Shown here in pieces: positions 1 to 6,531 of a DNA stretch of 16,008 nt. The stretch is from an uncultured Eubacteriales bacterium (lineage in GTDB: Bacteria; Bacillota_A; Clostridia; Lachnospirales; Lachnospiraceae). The notes under the pieces are model-generated. The model was not told the DNA's origin. It saw only the letters and a program-made list of their open reading frames with translations, and ran no database searches. How positions within the stretch are numbered: the first letter of the stretch is position 1; each line of letters begins with the position of its first letter. A program made the position numbers and the translations under genes. The DNA lies in NCBI GenBank assembly GCA_902803345.1, contig CADCPV010000403.1, positions 1 through 16,008 of the forward strand. Direction: 5' to 3'.

Positions 1-788
1 AGCAGACCGATATTCATCTGATCACCTGCGATATAGGAACAGTGCTGGCTATGATCATGCGGCAAATGCTGCGGATTCAGATTATGCAGACCAAAGGATA
101 TCCCACTGTCCAGCAGATCAATGAAAGCAAAGCCCTTGGTATTGACCGTAAAATTCCACGGTGTATGATCACCATCGGATAAAACAAAAGCCCTGTGGAT
201 CCATACGTTATCGAAGGTCACAGCTGCATCATCCGCAGCATAGACATGTACCGTATCGATCTTTCCCAAAGCATCAAAGGTTTCCAGATCCTGAAGCTGG
301 TAATCAATACTGGTCTCCGCAGCTGCATATGAATCAAATTCCGGCTGACCTTCACAGAGATATCCCGTATTATAAAAATCAGGCAGATCCACAGCATCCG
401 GCATCAGACCGTTGACTATGATCATCCCTGCATTATTCCCGGACGGATAAAGATCCAGCTCGTTCAGCGAAGTACTGCCATCAAACCGCAACTCGCAGTG
501 ATGCCCGTCGGAGCATGGAAATTGTACACGATTCAATCTGCTTCGGGAGAAGATTATCGTATGGCCGCTGCTGCCGGTATCGTTATAAATCACATCACCG
601 GTCACAGTCAGATTATCGAACCGAATATCCTCTGCATGATCACCCGGAGTGATGTAAAGATCATCAAATACCTTTCCGTTGAAATCTGCCGGGACTGAAC
701 CGCAGTCAAAGTATCCATCTGCCGCGAAAATAGAAGAGAAAATGAGCATCGGAAAAATAACACAAAAACAAATGGTCAAGTATTTCAT
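1..788 (-). CDS. secreted protein, 5' part only (C-terminus outside window)
   Basis: An uninterrupted minus-strand frame runs from an ATG at 788 to the window edge (about 262 codons, no stop seen). A strong AGGAGG site lies 6 bases before the ATG. Residues 1-22 form a classic signal peptide: MKYLT, then a hydrophobic stretch, then ending IFA with likely cleavage before ADGYFDCG. The mature part is rich in Asp, Asn, Gly and aromatic residues, with alternating short hydrophobic stretches such as FDNLTVTGDVIYNDTG and AAVTFDNVWIHRAF. This is typical of extracellular beta-rich or beta-helix proteins. I recognise no named family. It is probably exported and cell-surface or extracellular; its partner genes lie outside the window. 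Confidence 0.8.
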   Translation of the reverse strand, partial: MKYLTICFCVIFPMLIFSSIFAADGYFDCGSVPADFNGKVFDDLYITPGDHAEDIRFDNLTVTGDVIYNDTGSSGHTIIFSRSRLNRVQFPCSDGHHCELRFDGSTSLNELDLYPSGNNAGMIIVNGLMPDAVDLPDFYNTGYLCEGQPEFDSYAAAETSIDYQLQDLETFDALGKIDTVHVYAADDAAVTFDNVWIHRAFVLSDGDHTPWNFTVNTKGFAFIDLLDSGISFGLHNLNPQHLPHDHSQHCSYIAGDQMNIGL

Positions 789-1613
789 AAAAACCTCCTG
801 TAATGCAGACATTATAGGAGAATCGATTTCGTTTGAAATACACTTCATCCGTCAAAGTGGCAGATGCATGGCAACTCGTGATTTTTGATAAGCAGTGGTC
901 AGTCAGCAGACCGCCTGTGTGTTGGGAGTAGTGGTCAGTCAGACCACCTGTGTATTTGGAAATAGTTGTCTGCAAGCAGACCGCTCGTGTGTTGGGAGCA
1001 GTGGTCAGTCAACAGACCACCTCCTGTGTGCTGGAGAATAGTGGTCAGCAAGCAGACCACCGGCAGATGTGAAGGTAAATAAACCGGGAGTAATTGACTC
1101 GACATCAATAGAATTATCATCATTGCAGCAGAAATACACTGCAGCATAATTTCTGATTAACAGTAATCTGTTACAGGTAATCGCTCAATAATGTATTTGC
1201 AGATAAGAGTGATCAGATCATTTTCAGATACTCTAGCCTGTTATTACTACCGTTGAGAGAAAACCAGTAATATCTGAATCTCTGAAAAATATGGATGACC
1301 GGTAAAGAACTGAAGTCGGTAAATGAAGAATATTGTTGCTGTTGAGGAATTGGAATTAACAAAGAATAGAAAAACTGATGAAGAACGGAGAACTGGTTTT
1401 CTGCAAAATTTCAGATAAAAAACGAGTTTTGGAGTACGAGTAATTGTAAATAATTTTATATATAAGTCAGGGCAATTTTCCGAGGAGAAAGTACCCAATT
1501 GGTTTGTACATAACGGACGATTTTGGAAGCTGAAAAAAGTGCAGGATTCGGAAATTTTTCCAATCAATTTTTGCATCCTGCAATCCAAACTCCCGGTTTT
1601 GTATACCAAAAGA
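789..1613. other. long gene-poor gap with repeat array
   Basis: About 820 bases lie between two divergent genes. The first 270 bases hold the upstream region of the secreted-protein gene and the hairpin repeat array (895-1060). Bases 1061-1540 are AT-rich and hold only short frames on both strands, without ribosome sites or recognisable protein motifs. The plus-strand frame of the HTH gene stays open back to 1419, but I see no credible start upstream of 1539. Confidence 0.5.
895..1060. repeat. tandem array of five about 36-bp hairpin repeats
   Basis: Five units start at 895, 931, 965, 1001 and 1041, so the period is 34-40 bases. Each carries an inverted repeat of the form GTGGTC - 5 to 8 bases - GACCAC or GACCGC. 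Units 2, 4 and 5 have perfect 6-bp arms; unit 3 begins GTTGTC but contains a perfect GTCTGC-AA-GCAGAC hairpin. The linkers share a TGTGTGTTGGGAG-like core. In one minus frame the array reads as a degenerate 12-residue repeat (QHTGGLLTDHC-like). A sixth unit lies at 1938-1960. Function is unknown; possibilities are a protein- or RNA-binding array, or minisatellite-like decay of a mobile sequence. Confidence 0.75.
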
Positions 1614-1898
1614 ATGGATAATAAATCGCTCAGTGACACAAAGCTCGAACAAGGGATCGTTCGGAAAATTTTTACCCGGCCGCGGCCTCATAATTGCTAT
1701 CAGCGATTATCGAAAGCTGAAAGGAAATACATTGAAAAAAAGGCAGGATTGAAAGACCTGGAAATGCAGGTTTTTCATTTACAGTGCGAAGGGATAAATT
1801 TTGCCGGGATTTCACAGGAACTCAGTTATCACCTATCCTATTGCAAAAAAATCGCAGCCAGGGTTCGAAGCAAGATAGAGAAAATGCTGCTGTCATAA
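1614..1898 (+). CDS. small helix-turn-helix (sigma region 4-like) protein
   Basis: A 94-aa protein if started at the ATG at 1614. A GTG at 1539 would give 119 aa. Neither start has a strong ribosome site, so the N-terminus is uncertain. The C-terminal half (LKDLEMQVFHLQ, then GINFAGISQELSYHLSYC, then KKIAARVRSKIEKML) has the spacing of a sigma-70 region 4 or LuxR-type helix-turn-helix: an initiating helix, a turn, a recognition helix, then a basic closing helix. The upstream segment contains an RPRPHNCYQRLSKAER stretch rich in basic residues. It is probably a DNA-binding regulator, perhaps phage- or element-derived. It precedes a second HTH gene on the same strand by 77 bases. The HTH class is inferred from pattern only. 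Confidence 0.5.
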   Translation: MDNKSLSDTKLEQGIVRKIFTRPRPHNCYQRLSKAERKYIEKKAGLKDLEMQVFHLQCEGINFAGISQELSYHLSYCKKIAARVRSKIEKMLLS

Positions 1899-1937
1899 TT
1901 CCGTGATTCCTATGAAATTTGCCTGATCGCAAAAATT

Positions 1938-1960
1938 ATAGTGGTCAGCAAGCAGACCGC
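1938..1960. repeat. orphan copy of the 36-bp hairpin repeat
   Basis: Bases 1938-1958 are identical over 21 bases to 1038-1058, the last unit of the array about 900 bases upstream. It retains the GTGGTC / GACCGC inverted repeat. It ends 5 bases before the AAAGGA ribosome site of the next gene, so it lies in that gene's 5' leader or promoter region. Confidence 0.75.
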
Positions 1961-1975
1961 ACCAAAAGGAAAAAT

Positions 1976-2686
1976 ATGCTAACAAAAATTGTGCAGGACT
2001 CGGAAAAAACAGGGAATCTATTGTCAGCGGAAATCGAATCATTTCGCATGAAACAGGGATTAACTGTCAAAGAATTTTGCACCCTGTGTCATATTAGCCG
2101 ACCTCAATACAGCGAATACATAACCGGCAAAAACAGGTATCTGATGATTATCGATGCTGTCAGGTTATTAGCAGCCTTTCCTGAAAAAATAACAGTAAAC
2201 AAACTTCTGAAATGGTCAGGGGAAAAACGGCTTACCCTAAGCAGGGAGTTCCCACAATTATTATTTTCGGAAAACGCACGAGAAGACTATAAAGAGACAG
2301 AAGCTGTTTTTGACAATTTTGTTATTAAGACAGCATTTAATTCGTATGCACCGGCAGATGCAATAATGGTTCTGGCATCTTTCCTTCAGCCATGCAATGA
2401 TGATGAAATTTTCCTGCCTATGACAGACAACATAAATTATCTTATGGAAAATCTGCGGAGAATCCGCAAGATAAAATATTCGGTTTTTCCATCCCCGAAA
2501 CGCACAGTTATCGCTCACATCCAGCGAAGTATGCTTCCCGTGCGGTTTTCCGATATTTGCGGATATGAGCGGATATTCCGCAGCGGGGGAATTTACCTGC
2601 TATCGGAAATATTGTATCTTAGTGACAGGAAAAAACTCGGGATAAAGCTGTGTCCCAGGAACGACCGGAATAATCTTGCACACTGA
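1976..2686 (+). CDS. XRE-like HTH transcriptional regulator candidate
   Basis: A 236-aa protein. I chose the ATG at 1976 because AAAGGA (1965-1970) sits 5 bases upstream; the longer frame from 1919 reads through the hairpin repeat and is unlikely. Residues about 18-70 (LSAEIESFRMKQGLTVKEF, CTLCHISRPQYSEYITGKN) resemble a Cro/CI-type helix-turn-helix: a helix, a TVKEFCTL first HTH helix, then SRPQYSEYITGK as the recognition helix. The remainder (about 165 residues) matches no family I know and may be a sensor or oligomerisation domain. It probably forms a unit with the preceding HTH gene. The repeat copy in its leader could be an operator or RNA hairpin. The stop is followed by a weak terminator. 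Confidence 0.6.
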   Translation: MLTKIVQDSEKTGNLLSAEIESFRMKQGLTVKEFCTLCHISRPQYSEYITGKNRYLMIIDAVRLLAAFPEKITVNKLLKWSGEKRLTLSREFPQLLFSENAREDYKETEAVFDNFVIKTAFNSYAPADAIMVLASFLQPCNDDEIFLPMTDNINYLMENLRRIRKIKYSVFPSPKRTVIAHIQRSMLPVRFSDICGYERIFRSGGIYLLSEILYLSDRKKLGIKLCPRNDRNNLAH

Positions 2687-2717
2687 TCCGAATTTCAGCG
2701 AAAGTGCGGATTTTTAT
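2686..2717 (+). terminator. weak Rho-independent terminator
   Basis: ATCCG (2686-2690) pairs with CGGAT (2707-2711), with a 16-base loop between, followed by a T-rich run (2711-2717). It begins within the stop-codon region of the HTH gene. The stem is short, so confidence is modest. Confidence 0.4.
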
Positions 2718-2840
2718 TCAAATTCGTGAAATTGGTCCCTGTTTTCGGTTCAAAACTTGACAATAATAATTATGATAAAAATTGTTTCCTTACAACCGAA
2801 TAGCACTTTACTGAACCGCAAGCTGCCGGTGGCTATTCAT

Positions 2841-2920
2841 GCCCGCATCCGGAACAACAGAAAAGGACAATATGTAAAAATAACTAGAATAATCTCAAAC
2901 AGTGTATCCGGGAGCGGGCA
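2841..2920. repeat. 12-bp inverted repeat enclosing the left 41-bp repeat copy
   Basis: GCCCGCATCCGG (2841-2852) and CCGGGAGCGGGC (2909-2920) are inverted repeats matching at 10 of 12 positions. They enclose 56 bases that contain the left copy of the 41-bp repeat. The structure could be a large hairpin or the end of a mobile element. The GC-rich arms contrast with the AT-rich core. Confidence 0.6.
2861..2901 (+). repeat. 41-bp direct repeat, left copy
   Basis: Identical, with no mismatch, to 10867-10907 on the same strand; after one mismatch the next three bases also match. It begins AAAAGGACAATATG and ends AATCTCAAACA. The two copies lie 8.0 kb apart, and the right copy is 56 bases from the resolvase stop codon. 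Likely a recombination site or element end; see findings. Confidence 0.9.
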
Positions 2921-3088
2921 TCTTTGAGCCGGTTTTCCTAGCATACTTCATTCTTCCGCGATTATTTCCGGAGTGTGAGCATAGAAGATGCGTTTGGGAT
3001 GGAATGAGAGAATACGCTCTCAGTCGCTCTCAAGTTTCGGATTCTCCTCATAAGCGCCGAGGTACCGCGCTAACCTGAAATATTGATT
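2921..3088. other. gap with in-frame remnant downstream of the acidic protein gene
   Basis: No independent gene is seen. On the minus strand the frame of the gene ending at 3089 continues past its TGA for 22 codons (ending PKLESD) to a second TGA at 3020-3022. It then runs 23 more codons (ending TPEIIAEE) to a third TGA at 2948-2950. There is no start codon with a ribosome site. This may be the eroded C-terminal part of a formerly longer gene, or chance. Confidence 0.3.
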
Positions 3089-3577
3089 TCAGTTACAAGC
3101 ATCCAGATCCGAGTAAAGATATCTTGCTCCGGTTCCGTCATACCATTCGAATTCACACTTGCGCACTGCTTCCATATCCTTCAGCGTGATATATGGGAAC
3201 AGGCTCCGGTACAAGGGAAGATAATATTCCATCTGTTCCTTATCCAGACAGGAAACTTCATCATTTTCTCCGTAAGAATTGTATTCCGGGTTGAGCGGAT
3301 ATATATCTCTGAGATAGTAATCAAGGAATGGGCCGGGAATAATATTCGGATGCTTCGGATCCCGCTGCTCCAGATCCCAGTCCGGATCATAAAATTCGAT
3401 TTCTCCCCAACCTAAATCACAGGGATAATCATCACTCAATGACTCACAGAAGTGACCCTTCTCCCATTGAAAATCCTCCCTATGTTTTCCTGCGAATTCC
3501 TGCCACTCACGCAGATATTTAAACCCGAGCGCTGAAACAGGAATTCTCAATAATGTGGTTTTGTGCCAGCAGGACAT
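3089..3577 (-). CDS. acidic hypothetical protein, 162 aa
   Basis: The start is an ATG at 3577 with GGAGG 5 bases upstream. The protein is soluble, strongly acidic and aromatic-rich (LGWGEIEFYDPDWDLEQRD, PGPFLDYYLRDIYPLNPEY, EFEWYDGTGARYLYSDLD), with no signal peptide or membrane segment. I do not recognise the family. Size and composition resemble cytoplasmic immunity-type or SMI1-like small proteins of Clostridia, but no diagnostic motif is visible, so this is only a resemblance. It is the last gene of the minus-strand island, 38 bases after the DUF3592 gene. The reading frame continues beyond the stop with protein-like sequence, which hints at C-terminal shortening. Confidence 0.7.
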   Translation of the reverse strand: MSCWHKTTLLRIPVSALGFKYLREWQEFAGKHREDFQWEKGHFCESLSDDYPCDLGWGEIEFYDPDWDLEQRDPKHPNIIPGPFLDYYLRDIYPLNPEYNSYGENDEVSCLDKEQMEYYLPLYRSLFPYITLKDMEAVRKCEFEWYDGTGARYLYSDLDACN

Positions 3578-3615
3578 ATGATCCTCCGTAAATTCTCTTT
3601 TTTACAAATCTTATC

Positions 3616-4023
3616 TTACCCGCATACTGATATAGAAAAAACCGCTCCCAGTAAAAACATGATTCCCATACCGATCACACCTTCCCATAATGTATTCTCC
3701 CGAAGCTTCAAATCAGAAGGATTTTGCGGATTATAACGGATATTCAACCGGTTCCCCGGTTTATACGTGTCCGGACGGCAGCCTTTGATATTGGTTTTGA
3801 CCCGGATGGTTTTGTCCGGTGTGGGAAATTCAATGCTCGGGTAATAATATGTTACCTGCCGTCTTGACGCGTGTGAACCATGCTTCCAGTGAGTTTCTTT
3901 TGTGACATCCACAATAACGGCAGTTGTTTCAACGGTGCATCTTTTGTTTTTCAGATAATCCGAAATAAATATAAGAATTCCAAAGATCCAAAAGACGATT
4001 GCGGCAATTTTCCCGGCCAGCAT
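3616..4023 (-). CDS. DUF3592-like membrane protein
   Basis: 135 aa from the ATG at 4023 (AAAGGA 7 bases upstream; the GTG at 4026 is too close). There is an N-terminal membrane helix (IAAIVFWIFGILIFISDYL, about residues 6-24) and a C-terminal one (GVIGMGIMFLLGAVFSISV). Between them is a beta-rich soluble part. It carries the features of DUF3592: a YYYPSIEFPTPDKTIRV strand pair, then YKPGNRLNIRYNPQNPSDLKL. The family's function is unknown; the central domain is expected outside the membrane. It follows the gene ending at 4040 with a 16-base gap, so the two are probably co-transcribed. Confidence 0.75.
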   Translation of the reverse strand: MLAGKIAAIVFWIFGILIFISDYLKNKRCTVETTAVIVDVTKETHWKHGSHASRRQVTYYYPSIEFPTPDKTIRVKTNIKGCRPDTYKPGNRLNIRYNPQNPSDLKLRENTLWEGVIGMGIMFLLGAVFSISVCG

Positions 4024-4039
4024 CACTATTCCTTTTCTC

Positions 4040-4444
4040 TTATACCATCTTTGAAAGCTTTCCCAGACTCTTTGAAAGATCGATTGCAGCCTCCGGAACA
4101 GAGACGATCACTCCATCTGAAACAACATAGTTTTCAACCGGGACATGTTCTTTCAGCGTCCGTTCGACCTCATGCATGATGTAGTGCATCTGCGTACAGT
4201 GAGGGGAGCGATCCACGGATGCAAAAATGAGCTTCTCAAGCTGTCCGGCTCCGAATACCGCTGACAGTTTTGTAACAGCCATATTAATATGTGTCGTTTC
4301 AAGGCAAAGAGAATAGATCTGATCAACCTCGGCGGAAAGCGCAGTGAACGCTTCAGGAAATACCTTCGGAAAACATGTGCCGACGATCAGCACTTTTCCC
4401 TTCACCGCGTATACATTCGTTTCCATCAGTGGCTGTATGTTCAT
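4040..4444 (-). CDS. conserved hypothetical protein, 134 aa
   Basis: I chose the ATG at 4444 because AAAGGAG lies 7 bases upstream. The ATG at 4465 (7 residues longer) overlaps the previous stop and lacks a ribosome site. The sequence reads as a compact alpha/beta protein: a first strand GKVLIVGTCFP, a helix with EVDQIYSLCLETTHINMAVTKL, a strand LEKLIFASVDRSPHC, then helix TQMHYIMHEVERTLK and strand VENYVVSDGVIVSV. The conserved-looking Cys/His pattern (GTCFP, CLETTHIN, DRSPHCTQMH) suggests a metal- or cofactor-related site, but I cannot name the family. It is tightly linked to the DUF4234 gene. Confidence 0.7.
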   Translation of the reverse strand: MNIQPLMETNVYAVKGKVLIVGTCFPKVFPEAFTALSAEVDQIYSLCLETTHINMAVTKLSAVFGAGQLEKLIFASVDRSPHCTQMHYIMHEVERTLKEHVPVENYVVSDGVIVSVPEAAIDLSKSLGKLSKMV

Positions 4445-4461
4445 TGTCTTCTCCTTTGTTT

Positions 4462-4860
4462 TCATTCCTGGTCTGAACAGTTATTCAGCTCGGTTTCGAT
4501 TTTATTCAATGTGTTGAAAAACCTGTGAGTGGCAACTGCAGGGCCGAACAACAAGATTCCAAATGTGTTCCAGCCAAACATATGCCGCCAGGATGTATAC
4601 GGGCCTTCGACATCCAGCTCTATCGCCTTGGCTTTCAGTTCTTCTGCGATCCTTGCCATCCATACCAATGTATAGATAAAAAGCGTCGGAATACCTAACA
4701 GATAGGCTTTCCAATAGCGCTGGGTTTTATATCCAAGAATAGAATCAAGTTCATCCTGCAGCCCTCCGAACGGCATATAGAAAAGGAAGAATAAACCAGC
4801 CGTGAAGAAATCAATGAATCCAAGCAGAAATCCGGGCCTGTTCGTATGTTTGAAATGCAT
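4462..4860 (-). CDS. DUF4234-like membrane protein
   Basis: 132 aa from the ATG at 4860, with an AAGGGG site 11 bases upstream. A TTG at 4869 overlaps the TGA of the upstream remnant and is an alternative start. Three hydrophobic segments are visible: GFIDFFTAGLFFLFYMPFGG, YLLGIPTLFIYTLVWMARIAE and FGWNTFGILLFGPAVATHRFF. They are joined by the helix EELKAKAIELDVEGPYTSWRHMFGWN. The arrangement and the C-terminal FFNTLNKIE segment fit the DUF4234 family of small multi-pass membrane proteins, whose function is unknown. It overlaps or abuts the genes on both sides. Confidence 0.7.
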   Translation of the reverse strand: MHFKHTNRPGFLLGFIDFFTAGLFFLFYMPFGGLQDELDSILGYKTQRYWKAYLLGIPTLFIYTLVWMARIAEELKAKAIELDVEGPYTSWRHMFGWNTFGILLFGPAVATHRFFNTLNKIETELNNCSDQE

Positions 4861-4865
4861 TCTGT

Positions 4866-5165
4866 TCAAAGCCCCTTGTAAAATTCGACTGCATCTTTGA
4901 TATCTTCCTCAGACAGGTGTCCTTTGGCGATGCCGCCGACCAGTTTGAATGGACCGAAGGCGTCAAATCCAAGACAGTGATATTCGCCGAGCTCTCGGCA
5001 GTTTTTTCCTGTCACAATATCACGGATCATTTTCAAAGCAAACACTTTAGACGCTCCGTGGGTGTAGATGTAAAAGACGTCTCTCTGCTCAGGTAAATGC
5101 TTCTCCGCGTAGTTGAGGATCTGTTTCGCAAATCCGTTGAAATAGATCCCGGATGCGAAGCCGAT
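4866..5165 (-). pseudogene. flavodoxin, 5'-truncated remnant
   Basis: A minus-strand frame of about 99 codons ending with TGA at 4866 reads IGFASGIYFNGFAKQI, VFYIYTHGASKVFAL, YHCLGFDAFGPFKLVGGIAKG and HLSEEDIKDAVEFYKGL. This is the middle and C-terminal part of a flavodoxin-family protein (FMN-binding alpha/beta fold). The N-terminal strand with the phosphate-binding loop (T/S-rich, about 60 residues) is absent. Upstream in the same frame there is a TAG (5190-5192), and no start codon lies between it and the homology. Homology breaks at about 5165, where sequence changes to an AT-rich non-coding stretch. It is almost certainly non-functional, a deletion or recombination scar. A short ORF in another frame here is a shadow. 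Confidence 0.85.
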
Positions 5166-5258
5166 TCTTTGACAAAAAAAGGATTCGTTCTATTATGAAT
5201 CATATTGATTCGATCGCAAATCAAGCATATTTTCAAGCCTCTGTAAATTACAATTTAG

Positions 5259-5789
5259 CTATTTGATTTCCTTTACAAAACGAAACATCCCATCCGGGAA
5301 CTGCTCGGCATTCTGTTCAGCCATTTCCGGATCATTAGGGTCGGGATGGTGGCTGTTGAAAAACTCGACGATATGGAAACCGCAACGATTGACGTAAAAA
5401 TGAATATTTCGCTTCTCAAAATACGGTGTTACAGTTTCCCAAACTTTTACTTCCGGATGCAGTTTTTCCACCGCGCACCATGCAGCATAACCGATACCTT
5501 TGCTATGAGCTTTTGGAGAAACAAACAGCAGGTCAAGATCGCCACGGTCGCCGTCAACCTTGATAACTACTCCGCCCACTGGCTGTCCATCCTGCATGAT
5601 CCGATAAGCTTCACCCTCATCAATGGATCTCTGAATGGTTTCTCGGGAAATGATCTCTCCTTCTTCCTCGAAATGATCATCCCTGCGGCCGAATTCCTCC
5701 AAAGCCCCATAATTGAAGGCTTCCTGATTATCCAATATAAACTGCTCCCGATCATCCGGAGTTAACGGAGCAAGTATTATATCTGACAT
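5259..5789 (-). CDS. GNAT-family N-acetyltransferase
   Basis: 176 aa. ATG at 5789 with GAGGTG about 6 bases upstream. The GNAT fold is visible: an N-terminal strand-helix (MSDIILAPLTPDDREQFI), strands GQPVGGVVIKVDG and GDLDLLFVSP, then the acetyl-CoA pyrophosphate-binding signature AHSKGIGYAAW (residues 95-104; Q/R-x-x-G-x-G type) and helix. Motif B follows: NIHFYVNRCGFHIVEFF (129-145). It would transfer an acetyl group from acetyl-CoA to an amine; the substrate cannot be read from sequence. The extended C-terminus (SHHPDPNDPEMAEQ, then FRFVKEI) is often seen in clostridial members. Cytoplasmic, apparently complete. Confidence 0.9.
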   Translation of the reverse strand: MSDIILAPLTPDDREQFILDNQEAFNYGALEEFGRRDDHFEEEGEIISRETIQRSIDEGEAYRIMQDGQPVGGVVIKVDGDRGDLDLLFVSPKAHSKGIGYAAWCAVEKLHPEVKVWETVTPYFEKRNIHFYVNRCGFHIVEFFNSHHPDPNDPEMAEQNAEQFPDGMFRFVKEIK

Positions 5790-5813
5790 AAAATCACCTC
5801 AGCAAATTTGAAT

Positions 5814-6251
5814 TTATCTGTACCGTAACCAATGTAAAGCTCGTATAGTGTTTACTGTATGATCTCCCCAGTGGCTGGTTACACCAAAACGCCATTCAAA
5901 AACCGCATTGCCGATTCTTCCTTGATCGTATTCTTCAATATCATGCTGCAAATCTTCGACAATGTCGGAAAAATCATCATAAAGATTACCACATATAGGG
6001 CTCTCCTCTTCCCATGGGTCAAAGACTTCCCAATAAGTGGTTTTTAATTTGCGATCGATTTTTATTGAACATTTTTGTGTATCAGGCACTTCATCAGTTT
6101 CAGGATCCATAATAGGGAGTGTTAATGCGGCAATATATATTTTCATCAATGAGGTAATCAGATAATCAATGGATTCATCCGTTATTTCATTTTCTTTGAA
6201 ATAATTGCAGAATTCTGTAACCATTCGATAAAAAGAATTTATTTTTTCCAT
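5814..6251 (-). CDS. DUF5063-like protein
   Basis: 145 aa from the ATG at 6251, which overlaps the end of the DUF3795 gene by 13 bases. A longer start at 6296 would overlap much more and has no ribosome site. The helical N-terminus (FYRMVTEFCNYFKENEI, DYLITSLMKIYIAALTLP) is followed by TYWEVFDPWEEESPICGNLYDDFSDIVEDLQ and EYDQGRIGNAVFEWRFGVTSHWGDHTVNTIRALHWL. The FC..FKE opening and HWG.H...A.RALH ending fit the DUF5063 family, which is soluble and of unknown role. Overlap with the gene before it implies translational coupling. Confidence 0.7.
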   Translation of the reverse strand: MEKINSFYRMVTEFCNYFKENEITDESIDYLITSLMKIYIAALTLPIMDPETDEVPDTQKCSIKIDRKLKTTYWEVFDPWEEESPICGNLYDDFSDIVEDLQHDIEEYDQGRIGNAVFEWRFGVTSHWGDHTVNTIRALHWLRYR

Positions 6252-6505
6252 TTTTCTTCTTTTTGAGTTCCCATCCACTTTAACCACAAAGGGCATAATA
6301 ACGATGCTTTGGGGTTATTCTGTAAAGTATGACACGGAAAATCATCGCAATGCCCACACGATATTATGCCTTTTTTTATTGCGCAATCACGGGCGTAGCA
6401 TACATCATCAGTGTTTCCTTTTATGCAACCTTTACATTTATCCGAAAGGAAACTCGGACATTGGCCACAATAATAACCGCATTTTCCTAATAATTCTGTT
6501 TCCAA
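6239..6505 (-). CDS. DUF3795 Cys-rich protein, short
   Basis: 88 aa from a TTG at 6505, supported by GAGAGGT 7 bases upstream; no ATG is available in frame. The whole protein is a DUF3795 domain: LGKCGYYCGQCPSFL, KCKGCIKG, CYARDCAIKKGIISCGHCDDFPC. It has about eleven Cys residues in C-x-x-C-type pairs, expected to bind zinc or an iron-sulfur cluster. The family's function is not established. It lies 26 bases after a second, longer DUF3795 gene and overlaps the DUF5063-like gene. Confidence 0.85.
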   Translation of the reverse strand: METELLGKCGYYCGQCPSFLSDKCKGCIKGNTDDVCYARDCAIKKGIISCGHCDDFPCHTLQNNPKASLLCPLWLKWMGTQKEEKWKK

Positions 6506-6531
6506 ATCAATAACCTCTCAAAATCTGATTT

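Noticed and set aside
895..1060. CRISPR array
   Set aside because: Repeat units are degenerate, contain only 6-bp arms with short loops, and the linkers are similar to each other rather than unique spacers; no cas genes are near.
935..1147. Minus-strand protein with 12-residue QHTGG-type repeats
   Set aside because: The frame simply reads the 36-bp repeat array; no ribosome site and the repeats are broken in frame between units.
2948..3091. Recoded TGA (selenocysteine or altered code)
   Set aside because: No SECIS-like hairpin was recognised and other genes nearby end normally at TGA as well as TAA and TAG.
5033..5236. 67-aa minus-strand protein
   Set aside because: Shadow of the flavodoxin remnant in another frame, with no ribosome site.
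5814..6296. Longer N-terminus for the DUF5063-like protein
   Set aside because: The extra 15 residues read the end of the DUF3795 gene in another frame and the upstream ATG has no ribosome site.
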